From NCBI RefSeq assembly GCF_003437535.1, contig NZ_QSQT01000031.1:1-35282 (forward strand): a stretch of 35,282 nt of DNA. Reading direction: 5' to 3'. Both the position numbers and the translations under genes were made by a program. This DNA comes from Phocaeicola plebeius (GTDB lineage Bacteria > Bacteroidota > Bacteroidia > Bacteroidales > Bacteroidaceae). Shown here piece after piece: positions 24,375 to 35,143 of this stretch. How positions within the stretch are numbered: the stretch's first letter is position 1; each line of letters opens with the position of its first letter. The notes under the pieces are model-generated. The model made no database searches, was not told the origin of the DNA, and saw only the letters and a list, made by a program, of their open reading frames with translations.

Positions 24375-25151
24375 ATGAAGAAATACATCTTAGATTTGAC
24401 AGTCACCGAGAACACTCGCCTGCACGCGAACTACGTTCTCATCAAGCTGACGCAAGAGGCTCCCTTGCCCGAAATGCTTCCGGGACAGTTTGCCGAAATC
24501 CGGGTGGACGGTTCGCCGACTACCTTCCTGCGTCGCCCCATTTCCATCAACTACGTAGATAGAGAGAAAAACGAAGTATGGTTCCTCGTCCAGCTCGTGG
24601 GCGACGGTACCCGTAAACTGGCTACCGTACAGAAAGGCGATACAGTAAACGTAGTGCTCCCGCTGGGCAACGGATTCACCATGCCAGCTTCTGCCGACAC
24701 CAAGGTGCTGCTCGTGGGCGGCGGTGTAGGTACGGCTCCCATGCTCTACCTGGGCGAAGTGCTCCTGAAACAAGGATGCAAACCCACCTTCCTGCTGGGT
24801 GCCCGCTCGAAGAACGACCTGCTCCAGCTGGAACAGTTTGAAGCCCTCGGCGACGTGTACACCACCACCGAAGACGGCAGCATGGGCGAAAAGGGATACG
24901 TCACCATGCACAGCGTACTGAAAGCACAGAAGTTTGACATGATTTACACCTGCGGCCCGAAACCCATGATGATGGCAGTGGCCAAGTATGCCAAGGCAGA
25001 GGGCATCGAATGCGAGGTGTCACTGGAAAACACCATGGCCTGCGGCGTCGGAGCCTGCCTCTGCTGCGTGGAAAAGACAGACGAGGGACATGTGTGCGTA
25101 TGTAAAGAAGGTCCGGTATTTAATATAAAGAAACTATTATGGCAGATTTAA
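24375..25151 (+). CDS. pyrK: dihydroorotate dehydrogenase B electron transfer subunit
   Basis: A 258-residue ferredoxin-reductase-type subunit. The FAD-binding barrel (about 1-100) contains [12 protein letters not shown]. The NAD-binding domain (about 100-215) contains [19 protein letters not shown] and [10 protein letters not shown]. The C-terminal [2Fe-2S] cluster loop is CGVGACLCC with a further Cys at [10 protein letters not shown]. It passes electrons from dihydroorotate, via PyrD, to NAD+ in pyrimidine synthesis. The start at 24375 was chosen over an upstream reading that runs through the terminator. Its end overlaps the pyrD start by 13 nt, a sign of translational coupling. Confidence 0.95.
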   Translation: MKKYILDLTVTENTRLHANYVLIKLTQEAPLPEMLPGQFAEIRVDGSPTTFLRRPISINYVDREKNEVWFLVQLVGDGTRKLATVQKGDTVNVVLPLGNGFTMPASADTKVLLVGGGVGTAPMLYLGEVLLKQGCKPTFLLGARSKNDLLQLEQFEALGDVYTTTEDGSMGEKGYVTMHSVLKAQKFDMIYTCGPKPMMMAVAKYAKAEGIECEVSLENTMACGVGACLCCVEKTDEGHVCVCKEGPVFNIKKLLWQI

Positions 25152-26050
25152 GCGTAAACATCGGTAAATTGAACTTGTCGAACCCGGTCATGACCGCATC
25201 GGGTACATTCGGATATGGACTGGAGTTTCAGGACTTCGTGGACCTGGAAAAAATCGGAGGTATCATCGTGAAGGGAACCACACTTCACCACCGTGAAGGA
25301 AACCCTTACCCGCGTATGGCCGAAACACCCATGGGTATGCTCAATGCCGTGGGATTACAGAACAAAGGCGTGCATTATTTCGTGGACCATATCTATCCGC
25401 AAATTAAGGACATCCGTACGAACATGATTGTAAACGTGTCCGGCTCACAGGTAGAAGACTATGCGGAAACGGCTTCCATCATCAACGAACTGGAAAACAT
25501 CCCGGCCATCGAGCTGAACATTTCCTGCCCGAACGTGAAGCAGGGAGGTATGGCTTTCGGTGTAACGGCTCACGGAGCTGCCGAAGTGGTGAGTGCCGTG
25601 CGTAAAGTCTACAAGAAGACACTGATTGTAAAACTGTCGCCCAACGTGACTGACATCACCGAGATTGCCCGTGCCGTAGAAGGTGCCGGAGCCGACAGCG
25701 TGTCGCTCATCAACACCCTGCTGGGTATGGCCATCGATGCAGAAAAGCGTCGTCCCATCCTGTCGACCGTGACCGGAGGTATGAGTGGTGCTGCCGTGAA
25801 ACCCATCGCCCTGCGCATGGTATGGCAGGTAGCTAAAGCCGTAAACATTCCGGTAGTAGGTCTGGGTGGTATCATGAACTGGAAGGATGCCGTAGAATTC
25901 CTGCTAGCAGGTGCCACTGCCATCCAGATTGGTACAGCCAACTTCATTGATCCGGCCATCACCGTGAAAGTGGCCGAAGGCATCAACGACTATCTGGACC
26001 GTCACGGATACAGTTCCGTACGCGACATCATCGGTGCACTGGAAATCTGA
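25139..26050 (+). CDS. pyrD: dihydroorotate dehydrogenase B catalytic subunit
   Basis: A 303-residue class 1B FMN enzyme that oxidises dihydroorotate to orotate. The barrel begins [17 protein letters not shown]. The active-site base region is [15 protein letters not shown] (Cys as base in class 1B), followed by [10 protein letters not shown] (Lys) and the FMN phosphate loop [10 protein letters not shown]. It functions as a heterotetramer with PyrK, encoded immediately upstream with a 13-nt overlap. A palindromic array begins 37 nt after the stop. Confidence 0.96.
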   Translation: MADLSVNIGKLNLSNPVMTASGTFGYGLEFQDFVDLEKIGGIIVKGTTLHHREGNPYPRMAETPMGMLNAVGLQNKGVHYFVDHIYPQIKDIRTNMIVNVSGSQVEDYAETASIINELENIPAIELNISCPNVKQGGMAFGVTAHGAAEVVSAVRKVYKKTLIVKLSPNVTDITEIARAVEGAGADSVSLINTLLGMAIDAEKRRPILSTVTGGMSGAAVKPIALRMVWQVAKAVNIPVVGLGGIMNWKDAVEFLLAGATAIQIGTANFIDPAITVKVAEGINDYLDRHGYSSVRDIIGALEI

Positions 26051-26087
26051 AAACAACACTTTTCAAGGCCCGGAAACAAGCATAAAA

Positions 26088-26213
26088 AAACGTCCTTGCG
26101 TTTGTCACAAAACGCAAGGACGTTTTCTTTTAAACGCAAGTGCGTTTTACCTAAAACGTAAAGGCGTTTTAAATGAAACGCACTTGTGTTTCGATTGAAA
26201 TGCACTTATGATT
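26088..26213. repeat. array 2: six 16-nt palindromes at exact 22-bp period
   Basis: Units start at 26088, 26110, 26132, 26154, 26176 and 26198. They are AAACGTCCTTGCGTTT, AAACGCAAGGACGTTT, AAACGCAAGTGCGTTT, AAACGTAAAGGCGTTT, AAACGCACTTGTGTTT and AAATGCACTTATGATT. Spacers are 6 nt and not conserved. Units 1 and 2 are exact reverse complements and form a 16-bp hairpin with T-rich sequence after it. Units 3 and 5 are reverse complements with one mismatch. The layout (six units, 126 bp, between convergent genes) is the same as array 1. Confidence 0.9.
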
Positions 26214-26247
26214 CTGAAATACCTTCAAATGATTAAATTAACCACGC

Positions 26248-26274
26248 TATTCTCGTCATCTTTTAACGAGAATA
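26248..26274. terminator. 9-bp hairpin downstream of the small secreted protein gene
   Basis: TATTCTCGT (26248-26256) pairs perfectly with ACGAGAATA (26266-26274). It lies just past the end of the minus-strand gene at 26303 and may be its 3' hairpin. There is no T-run. Confidence 0.4.
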
Positions 26275-26302
26275 ATTTGCTTACTTCCTTTCCAATAGTG
26301 TT

Positions 26303-26794
26303 TTAAATTCCATCCTCTACATTAACATCTATCCATTTCTTTATACAAGGGAAGTATATATGAAAATTTTCCTTATTTAATTTTATTTTCTCTTCCTCTC
26401 CATTCATATACAAGATTTCAAGCAAATAAGGAAAAGCTATAACTTCTAATGGATAAATAAAAGTACCACTTGCCCACCGAGAATATGTTTTATTAGTTTC
26501 AAACGGTCCAGTAAAAAAAATCATACGATGCTTTGTGTGCTCTACATTTGCATTTACAGCACCCACAATGTCACTTGACACTGCATCTCCAACCTGATTT
26601 ACACCATAATAATATACACGTACATATTTTATAGCTTTATCCGATGTAATTTTAAATTTTACATCAGTCATTTTCCGTCCAGGGCAACACCCGAAAGGAG
26701 AATCTTTTTTAAATTTAAACTTGCTGAACGAAACCTGAGAATAAGATAACATAGAAATATTCAGCAAAAATAAAATCGTTAATAGCTTTTTCAT
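26303..26794 (-). CDS. small secreted protein of unknown function
   Basis: A 163-residue protein that I do not recognise. The first 20 residues form a Sec signal peptide (KKLLTILFLLNISMLSYSQ, likely cut after the Ser-Tyr-Ser region), so it should reach the periplasm or be exported. The mature part is rich in Lys and aromatic residues, with a CC pair in PFGCCPGRKMTDVKFKI and beta-strand patterns such as IKYVRVYYYGV, suggesting a small beta-sandwich. A third Cys is near the C-terminus. Base composition is clearly more AT-rich than trmD and pyrD on either side, consistent with a recently acquired or fast-evolving gene. It follows trmD by 44 nt on the same strand. Confidence 0.75.
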   Translation of the reverse strand: MKKLLTILFLLNISMLSYSQVSFSKFKFKKDSPFGCCPGRKMTDVKFKITSDKAIKYVRVYYYGVNQVGDAVSSDIVGAVNANVEHTKHRMIFFTGPFETNKTYSRWASGTFIYPLEVIAFPYLLEILYMNGEEEKIKLNKENFHIYFPCIKKWIDVNVEDGI

Positions 26795-26838
26795 ATTCCT
26801 AAGCTCTAAAACTATTTTTTGATGTTATAGATTTTTCT

Positions 26839-29593
<2,755 letters not shown>

Positions 29594-29668
29594 AGTGCCA
29601 GTCCTTTACAAATTATTTATAAAAGGCAAAAAAACGATTAAATCTATAGGTTAAATTGAAAATATTCG

Positions 29669-29676
29669 TACTTTTG
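29669..29676 (+). promoter_or_regulatory. candidate -7 box for dapA
   Basis: TACTTTTG matches TAnnTTTG, 30 nt before the dapA ATG. It is followed at once by TACACTTGTT (29677-29686), one mismatch from the TACAnnTGTA dyad found upstream of the XRE gene. Confidence 0.6.
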
Positions 29677-29706
29677 TACACTTGTTAAAGTGATTATATT
29701 TCATTT

Positions 29707-30600
29707 ATGATAGTAAGAAGACTGAAAGGAATGGGGGTGGCTCTGATTACTCCCTTCAAGAGCGACGGTAGCGTGGATTATAACGCGCTGGTACGACTCG
29801 TTGAATATCAGGTACAAAATGGGGTGGATTTTCTCTGTGTACTGGGTACCACTGCGGAAACACCGACACTGACTGAGGAAGAAAAAAGACAAATCAAGAA
29901 AGTGGTGATAGAACGCGTCAACGGTCGTGTGCCAATTTTGCTGGGCATCAGCAGCAACTGCACGCAGACGGTGCTCAACACGCTGAAAAATGAGGACTTC
30001 ACAGGAGTGGATGCCGTACTGGTGGCCGTTCCTTATTATAATAAACCTTCACAGGAAGGCATTTACCAGCACTACAAGGCCATTGCCGAAGCTACAGATC
30101 TTCCGGTAGTGCTTTACAATGTGCCGGGACGTACCGGTGTGAACATGACGGCCGAAACAACCTTGCGTCTGGCACGCGACTTCAAGAACATCGTGGCTAT
30201 CAAGGAAGCATCGGGCAACATTACACAGATGGACGATATCATCAAGAACAAACCGGAGAATTTCGACGTAATCTCGGGCGACGACGGTATTACCTTCCCG
30301 CTGATTACCTTGGGAGCCGTGGGCGTTATCTCCGTTATCGGAAATGCCTTTCCGCGTGAGTTCAGCCGCATGACACGTCTGGCACTGGCCGGCGACTACA
30401 ACAATGCGCTGACCATCCATCACCAATTTACGGAGCTGTTCAAGCTGCTGTTTGTCGACGGTAACCCTGCCGGAGTGAAAGCCATGCTCAGCATGATGGG
30501 AATGATTGAGAACCGTCTGCGCTTGCCGCTGGTTCCTACCCGCATCACTACTTACGAACAGATGCGCCGCATACTGGATGAGCTGAAAATAAAATGCTAA
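29707..30600 (+). CDS. dapA: 4-hydroxy-tetrahydrodipicolinate synthase
   Basis: A 297-residue class I aldolase. It condenses pyruvate with aspartate semialdehyde, the first step to diaminopimelate and lysine. Visible motifs are GVALITPFKSDGSVDY at the start, LGTTAETPTLTEEEK (Thr-Thr proton relay), VLYNVPGRTGVNM (catalytic Tyr and Arg) and NIVAIKEASGNI (Schiff-base Lys). Length is normal. It stands alone, with its own -7 box and strong hairpins after it. Confidence 0.96.
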   Translation: MIVRRLKGMGVALITPFKSDGSVDYNALVRLVEYQVQNGVDFLCVLGTTAETPTLTEEEKRQIKKVVIERVNGRVPILLGISSNCTQTVLNTLKNEDFTGVDAVLVAVPYYNKPSQEGIYQHYKAIAEATDLPVVLYNVPGRTGVNMTAETTLRLARDFKNIVAIKEASGNITQMDDIIKNKPENFDVISGDDGITFPLITLGAVGVISVIGNAFPREFSRMTRLALAGDYNNALTIHHQFTELFKLLFVDGNPAGVKAMLSMMGMIENRLRLPLVPTRITTYEQMRRILDELKIKC

Positions 30601-30605
30601 AAAAA

Positions 30606-30690
30606 TCACGGCAGAGTCCTGCCGTGACCGCATAAAAAAAGAGATTTCAAATCTGTACAGAACCTGTCTGATTTGAAATCTCTTTGCTTT
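30606..30690 (+). terminator. two hairpins after dapA
   Basis: TCACGGCAG (30606-30614) pairs with CTGCCGTGA (30619-30627), a 9-bp stem with a 4-nt loop. AAAGAGATTTCAAATC (30638-30653) pairs perfectly with GATTTGAAATCTCTTT (30670-30685), followed by GCTTTTTG. The A-run before the second stem lets it also serve the convergent gene at 30729. Confidence 0.85.
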
Positions 30691-30728
30691 TTGTTGTATC
30701 CAAAGTCATCTTCTTCAAAGGGCGGGCA

Positions 30729-31232
30729 TCAATTTTCTGCCTGATGCAGAAGCGATGCCAGTTCGGAGGGAGTTACATTCTTTGCCACAATGACTCCACG
30801 GTCGTTCACTAGGTAATTGATGAATCCGTGCTTCAGGTCGTACGACTTGAATATCTCCGAATTTTCACCTTCCATTTCCTGATAGACGTTATCGCTGATA
30901 CCGTCCTGGCGAACCGCAGCGTTGAATACCGACTGGTAGCGGTCGAATGAAATGGAAATCATCTCAACACGGGCGTCGTCCGAAACCACATTGTGCAGTC
31001 TGGCATTGCGTGTACGCGATGCGGCGTCGTAACTGGCCCAAAAGCTCAGCAGGATGTAATTGCCTTTTGCGGCTTGCAGGCTGAGCGGCTGCTTTTCTTT
31101 TCCGAGCACTAACTCCGGAGCCTGCGCCCCAAGCGGAAGTTTCTCGGTGGGAGTCTTTCTCTTGTCAAATGACAGAGAAATGAAGGAACTGAATACTAAT
31201 ACAACAAAAAACCACTTTACATTTTTAAGCAT
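30729..31232 (-). CDS. thioredoxin-fold exported protein lacking CxxC
   Basis: A 167-residue protein with an N-terminal hydrophobic segment (about 5-22, signal peptide or anchor) and a TlpA/AhpC-like thioredoxin fold. GAQAPELVLG and NYILLSFWAS are the usual strand motifs. At the active site, where WASWCxxC is typical, it reads WASYDAASR, so both Cys are replaced (Asp and Ser). Thiol-disulfide exchange is therefore not expected, and a binding or structural role is more likely. The fold otherwise looks intact, including VEMISISFDR and FINYLVNDRGVIV. It lies 178 nt downstream of the PepSY-like lipoprotein gene on the same strand. I see no clear promoter in that gap. Confidence 0.75.
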   Translation of the reverse strand: MLKNVKWFFVVLVFSSFISLSFDKRKTPTEKLPLGAQAPELVLGKEKQPLSLQAAKGNYILLSFWASYDAASRTRNARLHNVVSDDARVEMISISFDRYQSVFNAAVRQDGISDNVYQEMEGENSEIFKSYDLKHGFINYLVNDRGVIVAKNVTPSELASLLHQAEN

Positions 31233-31410
31233 GTAATTTGATTTTAGTTAATACTATCCGGTACTGTGTCCTTACAGTGATTTCCTGCCCGGAACATTAC
31301 TTCTGTGACCGGAACAGCAGGACTGCCCGGCCACGTGAATCTGGGAAATCCGTTGCAAATATACGGTTTATTTCCCTAAAAAGTTCAGAAAAGTCTAATA
31401 TTTTATGTTT

Positions 31411-32280
31411 TTAAGCATAATTTTTAAGTTTCATCTGAAGCATCTCCCCATTTTCTGCCACGTAAACGTACTTGTCGGCCCCACGGTCTTCCACTTCTAT
31501 ACGGTAGTAATTTCCGGTTTCTGTTTCAAAGAAATCCACATCGTCGACCTCCATTCCGCTTCCTGACAAATCGGCCAAAGCTTGACGTACGCCTTCGGGA
31601 AGGGTACTGTATTCGCGCTCTTCTATCTCGTATGTAGTATGCATCCAGGAAAGAACTCCATCAGCCAGTTTGTAGTACACTTCTTTCTGACGGCCACCGT
31701 CGCTAATTTCCACTTCGATACCTCCTTTTTCTTCTTCAATGTCCAGAATCACAGCCTGAGGATATTTTGTCTTTACCAGCTCCTTCACCTCCGATGTCTG
31801 TCCGGGAGTTACCGGAGTATGTTCTCCCCATTCTGCTTCTTCACGAATCAGCGTGCCATCTTCCAGATAGGTAAGTTCATATTCCTTCTCACCCGATTCC
31901 ACTTCAATGACGTAAATCACGCTGGCATCGGTTTTCTCAATCTTGTCCACATCATCTACTCTCCATGATGCGTATGCACCGGTTTTAAATGCATCTTGCA
32001 CAGTTTGCGGTAATTGAGCAAAAGGAATGTCATATTCCGTCATCACCCATACACCGTCGGGAGTAAACCATGCTTTGTTCTCATACCCGTTATCTGCAAA
32101 CTCAGCTTCATAGAACTGACCTTTTTGTTCCCAGTCCACTCTCGATACATTCGGGTATCGGGTATCAAAAGCTTCTTGCAGGTTTGCCGAAACTTGCAAA
32201 CGGTCGTCATCATCTTTATCACAGCTCTGCAGGCCGACTACACCTAGTGTCATCATTGCCCAAAATACAAACTTCTTCAT
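31411..32280 (-). CDS. PepSY-like domain lipoprotein
   Basis: A 289-residue lipoprotein. The signal peptide ends in the lipobox LQSC, and acidic residues after the Cys (DKDDDD) are present. The mature part contains two tandem pairs of PepSY-like (DUF2874-type) modules. The first modules of each pair (about 40-85 and 165-215) align through YPNVSRVDWE and YPQAVILDIE. The second modules align through LPQTVQDAFK and LPEGVRQALA, each followed by a VDDVD segment. Proteins of this type are abundant in Bacteroides envelopes and are related in fold to beta-lactamase-inhibitor-like proteins. Function is unknown. It is divergent from the patatin gene. Confidence 0.85.
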   Translation of the reverse strand: MKKFVFWAMMTLGVVGLQSCDKDDDDRLQVSANLQEAFDTRYPNVSRVDWEQKGQFYEAEFADNGYENKAWFTPDGVWVMTEYDIPFAQLPQTVQDAFKTGAYASWRVDDVDKIEKTDASVIYVIEVESGEKEYELTYLEDGTLIREEAEWGEHTPVTPGQTSEVKELVKTKYPQAVILDIEEEKGGIEVEISDGGRQKEVYYKLADGVLSWMHTTYEIEEREYSTLPEGVRQALADLSGSGMEVDDVDFFETETGNYYRIEVEDRGADKYVYVAENGEMLQMKLKNYA

Positions 32281-32404
32281 AATTCAGTGTCCCTTTTTTC
32301 TTTTGTTTGTGACAAAGGTCTGACACAATTCTGAAAAGATTTTGAAATAATCTGCGAAGTTGGAAAAAAAATGAGATTTCGCGTGCCCAGTCTATTTTTA
32401 TCAC

Positions 32405-32412
32405 TATATTTG
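32405..32412 (+). promoter_or_regulatory. candidate -7 box for the patatin gene
   Basis: TATATTTG matches TAnnTTTG and lies 28 nt before the ATG at 32440. It rules out a longer N-terminal reading that starts at 32371. Confidence 0.55.
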
Positions 32413-32439
32413 GGGTACAACAACTTAGCCAATTTATAT

Positions 32440-34746
32440 ATGATATATATACACCGCATTCTTGTGATCTTTTTCTGTCTGTTTTTCTCCACTGTATCGG
32501 CTCAGAAAGTGGGACTGGTACTCAGTGGGGGCGGAGCAAAAGGTCTGACACACATCGGCATTATCCGTGCACTGGAAGAAAACAACATCCCCATCGACTA
32601 TGTCACGGGTACTTCCATGGGCGCCATCATCGGTTCGCTGTATGCCATGGGCTATTCGCCGGACGACATGGAAAAGCTCATCAGATCGGAAGATTTCAAA
32701 CGATGGTATTCCGGAGGGATACAGGAAAAATACATCTACTATTTCAAACGGAATCCGCCTACACCGGAGTTTATCAATATCCGTGTATCATTGAAGAATC
32801 CGCTGCACAAGGTAAAAACACAGTTTCTGCCTTCCAGCGTGGTCGACCCGCTACAGATGAACTTAGCGTTCGTGGAGCTGTTCGGGCAGGCTACGGCGCT
32901 CTGCCGGGGAAATTTTGACAAGCTGTTCGTACCGTTCCGCTGCGTAGCTTCTGATGTATACAACAAGCGTCCGATTATTTTCAAGGAAGGTGATTTGGGA
33001 GACGCCGTACGTGCCTCCATGAGTTTTCCGGGAATGTTCAAGCCCATTGAAATTGATTCCGTGCTGGCGTATGACGGAGGGATATATAATAATTTCCCGG
33101 TCAATGTAATGACGGAGAACTTTCATCCGGACATTATTATCGGCAGCGTGGTAAGTTCTAATCCGGGGAAGCCGCAGGAAGGAGACATTATCGGACAGCT
33201 GGAAAGCATGATCATGCAGAAAACGGACTATTCCGTGCCTGATTCTACAGGTATTCTCATGACCTTTAAATACGATGATGTGAGCCTGATGGACTTCAAT
33301 CGTTTTGACGAGCTTCACGACATCGGCTATGAACGCACTATGGAACTGATGGATTCCATCAAGAACCGGATTCCCCGTCGTATGGACTATCGTCTGCTGG
33401 AAAAGGAACGCATGGCTTTCAAAAAGAAAATGCCTGAATTCCGTTTCCGCAATATCATCATACACGGAGCAAACGACCAGCAGAAAAAATACATCCGTAA
33501 GGAGTTTCATAGCGAAGAAGACGGGACATTCTCCCTGGAAGAGCTTCGGAAGGGATATTTCCGCCTGATGTCGTCTGACAACATGATCTCCGAAATTATT
33601 CCTCATGCAGTCTACAATCCCTACGAAAACGATTTTAACCTGGATTTGAAGGTACGTATGAAGGATGACCTCTCGCTGAGAGTAGGAGGTAACGTAGGCT
33701 CAAACGGAGCAAATCAGGTGTATGTAGGAGCCACTTATCACAACCTGAACAACTTCTCCAAGGAGTTCTCGCTGGACGGACAGTTAGGACAAATCTACAA
33801 TAACCTGCAACTTGCGGGCCGCATTGATTTGCCAACCCGTCTGCCGACCTCATACCGGCTGGTGGCTTCCTTGTCTACGTTCGACTACCTGAAGCAGGAA
33901 AAACTCTTGAGCAAAGGAAATACTCCCATTTTCAACAAGCAAAAAGAAGAGTTTGTGAAGCTATTTGTCTCCATGCCTTTCCTGAGCCGCCAGAAAGCCG
34001 AATTTGGTATCGGAGTAGGCCAACTGGAGGACCAGTATTTCCAGACCAACGTCATCGATTTTACTTCAGATATACGTGATGTCAGCAAATATTCCATTTT
34101 CGGAGGTTCTGTCGCATTAGACGGAAATACACTCAACAGCCGGCAATTTGCCACCTCAGGACGCCGCGAACGACTTGCCGCACACATCTACACAGGTGTG
34201 GAGCGATATTATCCCGGAAATGAAGACCCGGCTTACACCGAAAACTACAAATACATCCAGTCATGGCTACAAATTGCTTATGAACTGGAGAAATATCATA
34301 CACTGACTCCGCATTTCTCATTGGGTACCTACTTGAAGGCCTATTATTCCTCGCGTAATTTCAGCCACAATTATCGGGCTACCATGATGCAGGCCGGAGA
34401 ATTTGCGCCTACGGCTCACAGCAGAATCACCTACAACGAAGCATTTCGGGCCAACCAGTTTGTGGGAGCAGGTGTATGTCCGATTTACATGTTCAACAGT
34501 GTGCTACAAGTAAGATTGGGCATGTATGGATTCGCACCGATTTTCCCCATTCGCGAAGAAAGTAACAAGGCAAGCTACGGAAAAGTGTTTTCACAGTTCG
34601 AATATATGGGAGAATTAGACCTGGTTGTCAAACTTCCTTTCGGCTCGATATGCGCCTATCTAAATCATTATAGTTCACCGAGTAAGAACTGGAATTTGGG
34701 CCTCACATTGGGCTGGCAGATATTTGGAAGCCGGTTTATGGAATAA
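32440..34746 (+). CDS. patatin-like phospholipase with outer-membrane beta-barrel
   Basis: A 768-residue protein with a signal peptide (1-21, cut after VSA). The patatin domain (about 23-310) has the oxyanion loop SGGGAKG (about 29-35), the nucleophile Ser59 in GTSMGA and the dyad Asp212 in YDGGIYNN, so it should be an active lipid acyl hydrolase. A POTRA-like segment follows (about 340-410, FRFRNIIIHGAN and the YIRKEF repeat). The C-terminal third has alternating aromatic strands (LRVGGNVGSNG, FSLDGQLGQIY, LNLGLTLGWQIFGSRF-type end) of an Omp85-like barrel, as in PlpD-type Vd secretion proteins. It probably sits in the outer membrane with the lipase domain exposed or released. The start at 32440 is set by the signal peptide and the -7 box. 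Confidence 0.9.
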   Translation: MIYIHRILVIFFCLFFSTVSAQKVGLVLSGGGAKGLTHIGIIRALEENNIPIDYVTGTSMGAIIGSLYAMGYSPDDMEKLIRSEDFKRWYSGGIQEKYIYYFKRNPPTPEFINIRVSLKNPLHKVKTQFLPSSVVDPLQMNLAFVELFGQATALCRGNFDKLFVPFRCVASDVYNKRPIIFKEGDLGDAVRASMSFPGMFKPIEIDSVLAYDGGIYNNFPVNVMTENFHPDIIIGSVVSSNPGKPQEGDIIGQLESMIMQKTDYSVPDSTGILMTFKYDDVSLMDFNRFDELHDIGYERTMELMDSIKNRIPRRMDYRLLEKERMAFKKKMPEFRFRNIIIHGANDQQKKYIRKEFHSEEDGTFSLEELRKGYFRLMSSDNMISEIIPHAVYNPYENDFNLDLKVRMKDDLSLRVGGNVGSNGANQVYVGATYHNLNNFSKEFSLDGQLGQIYNNLQLAGRIDLPTRLPTSYRLVASLSTFDYLKQEKLLSKGNTPIFNKQKEEFVKLFVSMPFLSRQKAEFGIGVGQLEDQYFQTNVIDFTSDIRDVSKYSIFGGSVALDGNTLNSRQFATSGRRERLAAHIYTGVERYYPGNEDPAYTENYKYIQSWLQIAYELEKYHTLTPHFSLGTYLKAYYSSRNFSHNYRATMMQAGEFAPTAHSRITYNEAFRANQFVGAGVCPIYMFNSVLQVRLGMYGFAPIFPIREESNKASYGKVFSQFEYMGELDLVVKLPFGSICAYLNHYSSPSKNWNLGLTLGWQIFGSRFME

Positions 34747-34773
34747 TTTTTATTGAAAAAAATCGCAGAAATA

Positions 34774-34805
34774 TTTGGAAGTTTCGTACAAACTCCATAC
34801 CTTTG
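34774..34805 (+). promoter_or_regulatory. promoter of the tRNA-Arg cluster
   Basis: A TTTG -33 box (34774-34777) and a TACCTTTG -7 box (34798-34805) are separated by 20 bp, ending 23 nt before the first mature tRNA. Confidence 0.8.
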
Positions 34806-34828
34806 CACCCGTCAAACAAAAAGGACAT

Positions 34829-34902
34829 GGCCGCGTAGCTCAACTGAATAGAGTAGCTGACTACGGATCAGCCGGTTACAGGTTTGAATCCTGTCGCGGT
34901 CA
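34829..34902 (+). tRNA. tRNA-Arg (anticodon ACG), copy 1
   Basis: Complete 74-nt cloverleaf: acceptor GGCCGCG/CGCGGTC, anticodon stem GCTGA/TCAGC with loop CTACGGA (ACG), T-stem ACAGG/CCTGT. The discriminator A is followed by an encoded CCA (34903-34905), unlike the other two copies. A34 is normally edited to inosine. Confidence 0.96.
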
Positions 34903-34932
34903 CCATTTTCTACTGAAGATTTAGAAATAATT

Positions 34933-35006
34933 GGCCACGTAGCTCAACTGAATAGAGTAGCTGACTACGGATCAGCCGGTTACAGGTTTGAATCCTGTCG
35001 TGGTCA
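34933..35006 (+). tRNA. tRNA-Arg (anticodon ACG), copy 2
   Basis: Identical to copy 1 except for the acceptor pair 5-68, which is A-T instead of G-C (GGCCACG/CGTGGTC), a compensated double change. CCA is not encoded. Confidence 0.96.
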
Positions 35007-35032
35007 CTTTTCTAATCAAATTTTGAACGATT

Positions 35033-35106
35033 GGCCGCGTAGCTCAACTGAATAGAGTAGCTGACTACGGATCAGCCGGTTACAGGTTTGAATCCTGTCG
35101 CGGTCA
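35033..35106 (+). tRNA. tRNA-Arg (anticodon ACG), copy 3
   Basis: Same 74-nt sequence as copy 1 within the mature tRNA. It starts exactly 100 bp after copy 2. CCA is not encoded. Confidence 0.96.
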
Positions 35107-35107
35107 C

Positions 35108-35143
35108 AAAAAAAGCACTTCTCAAAAAGAGGTGCTTTTTTTG
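35108..35143 (+). terminator. terminator of the tRNA-Arg cluster
   Basis: GCACTTC (from 35115) pairs with GAGGTGC (35129-35135) around TCAAAAA, flanked by an A-run and a seven-T run. The remaining bases to 35282 show no gene or clear structure. Confidence 0.85.

Noticed and set aside
32371..32439. N-terminal extension of the patatin protein
   Set aside because: The extension spans the TATATTTG promoter box, and the signal peptide starts properly at 32440.
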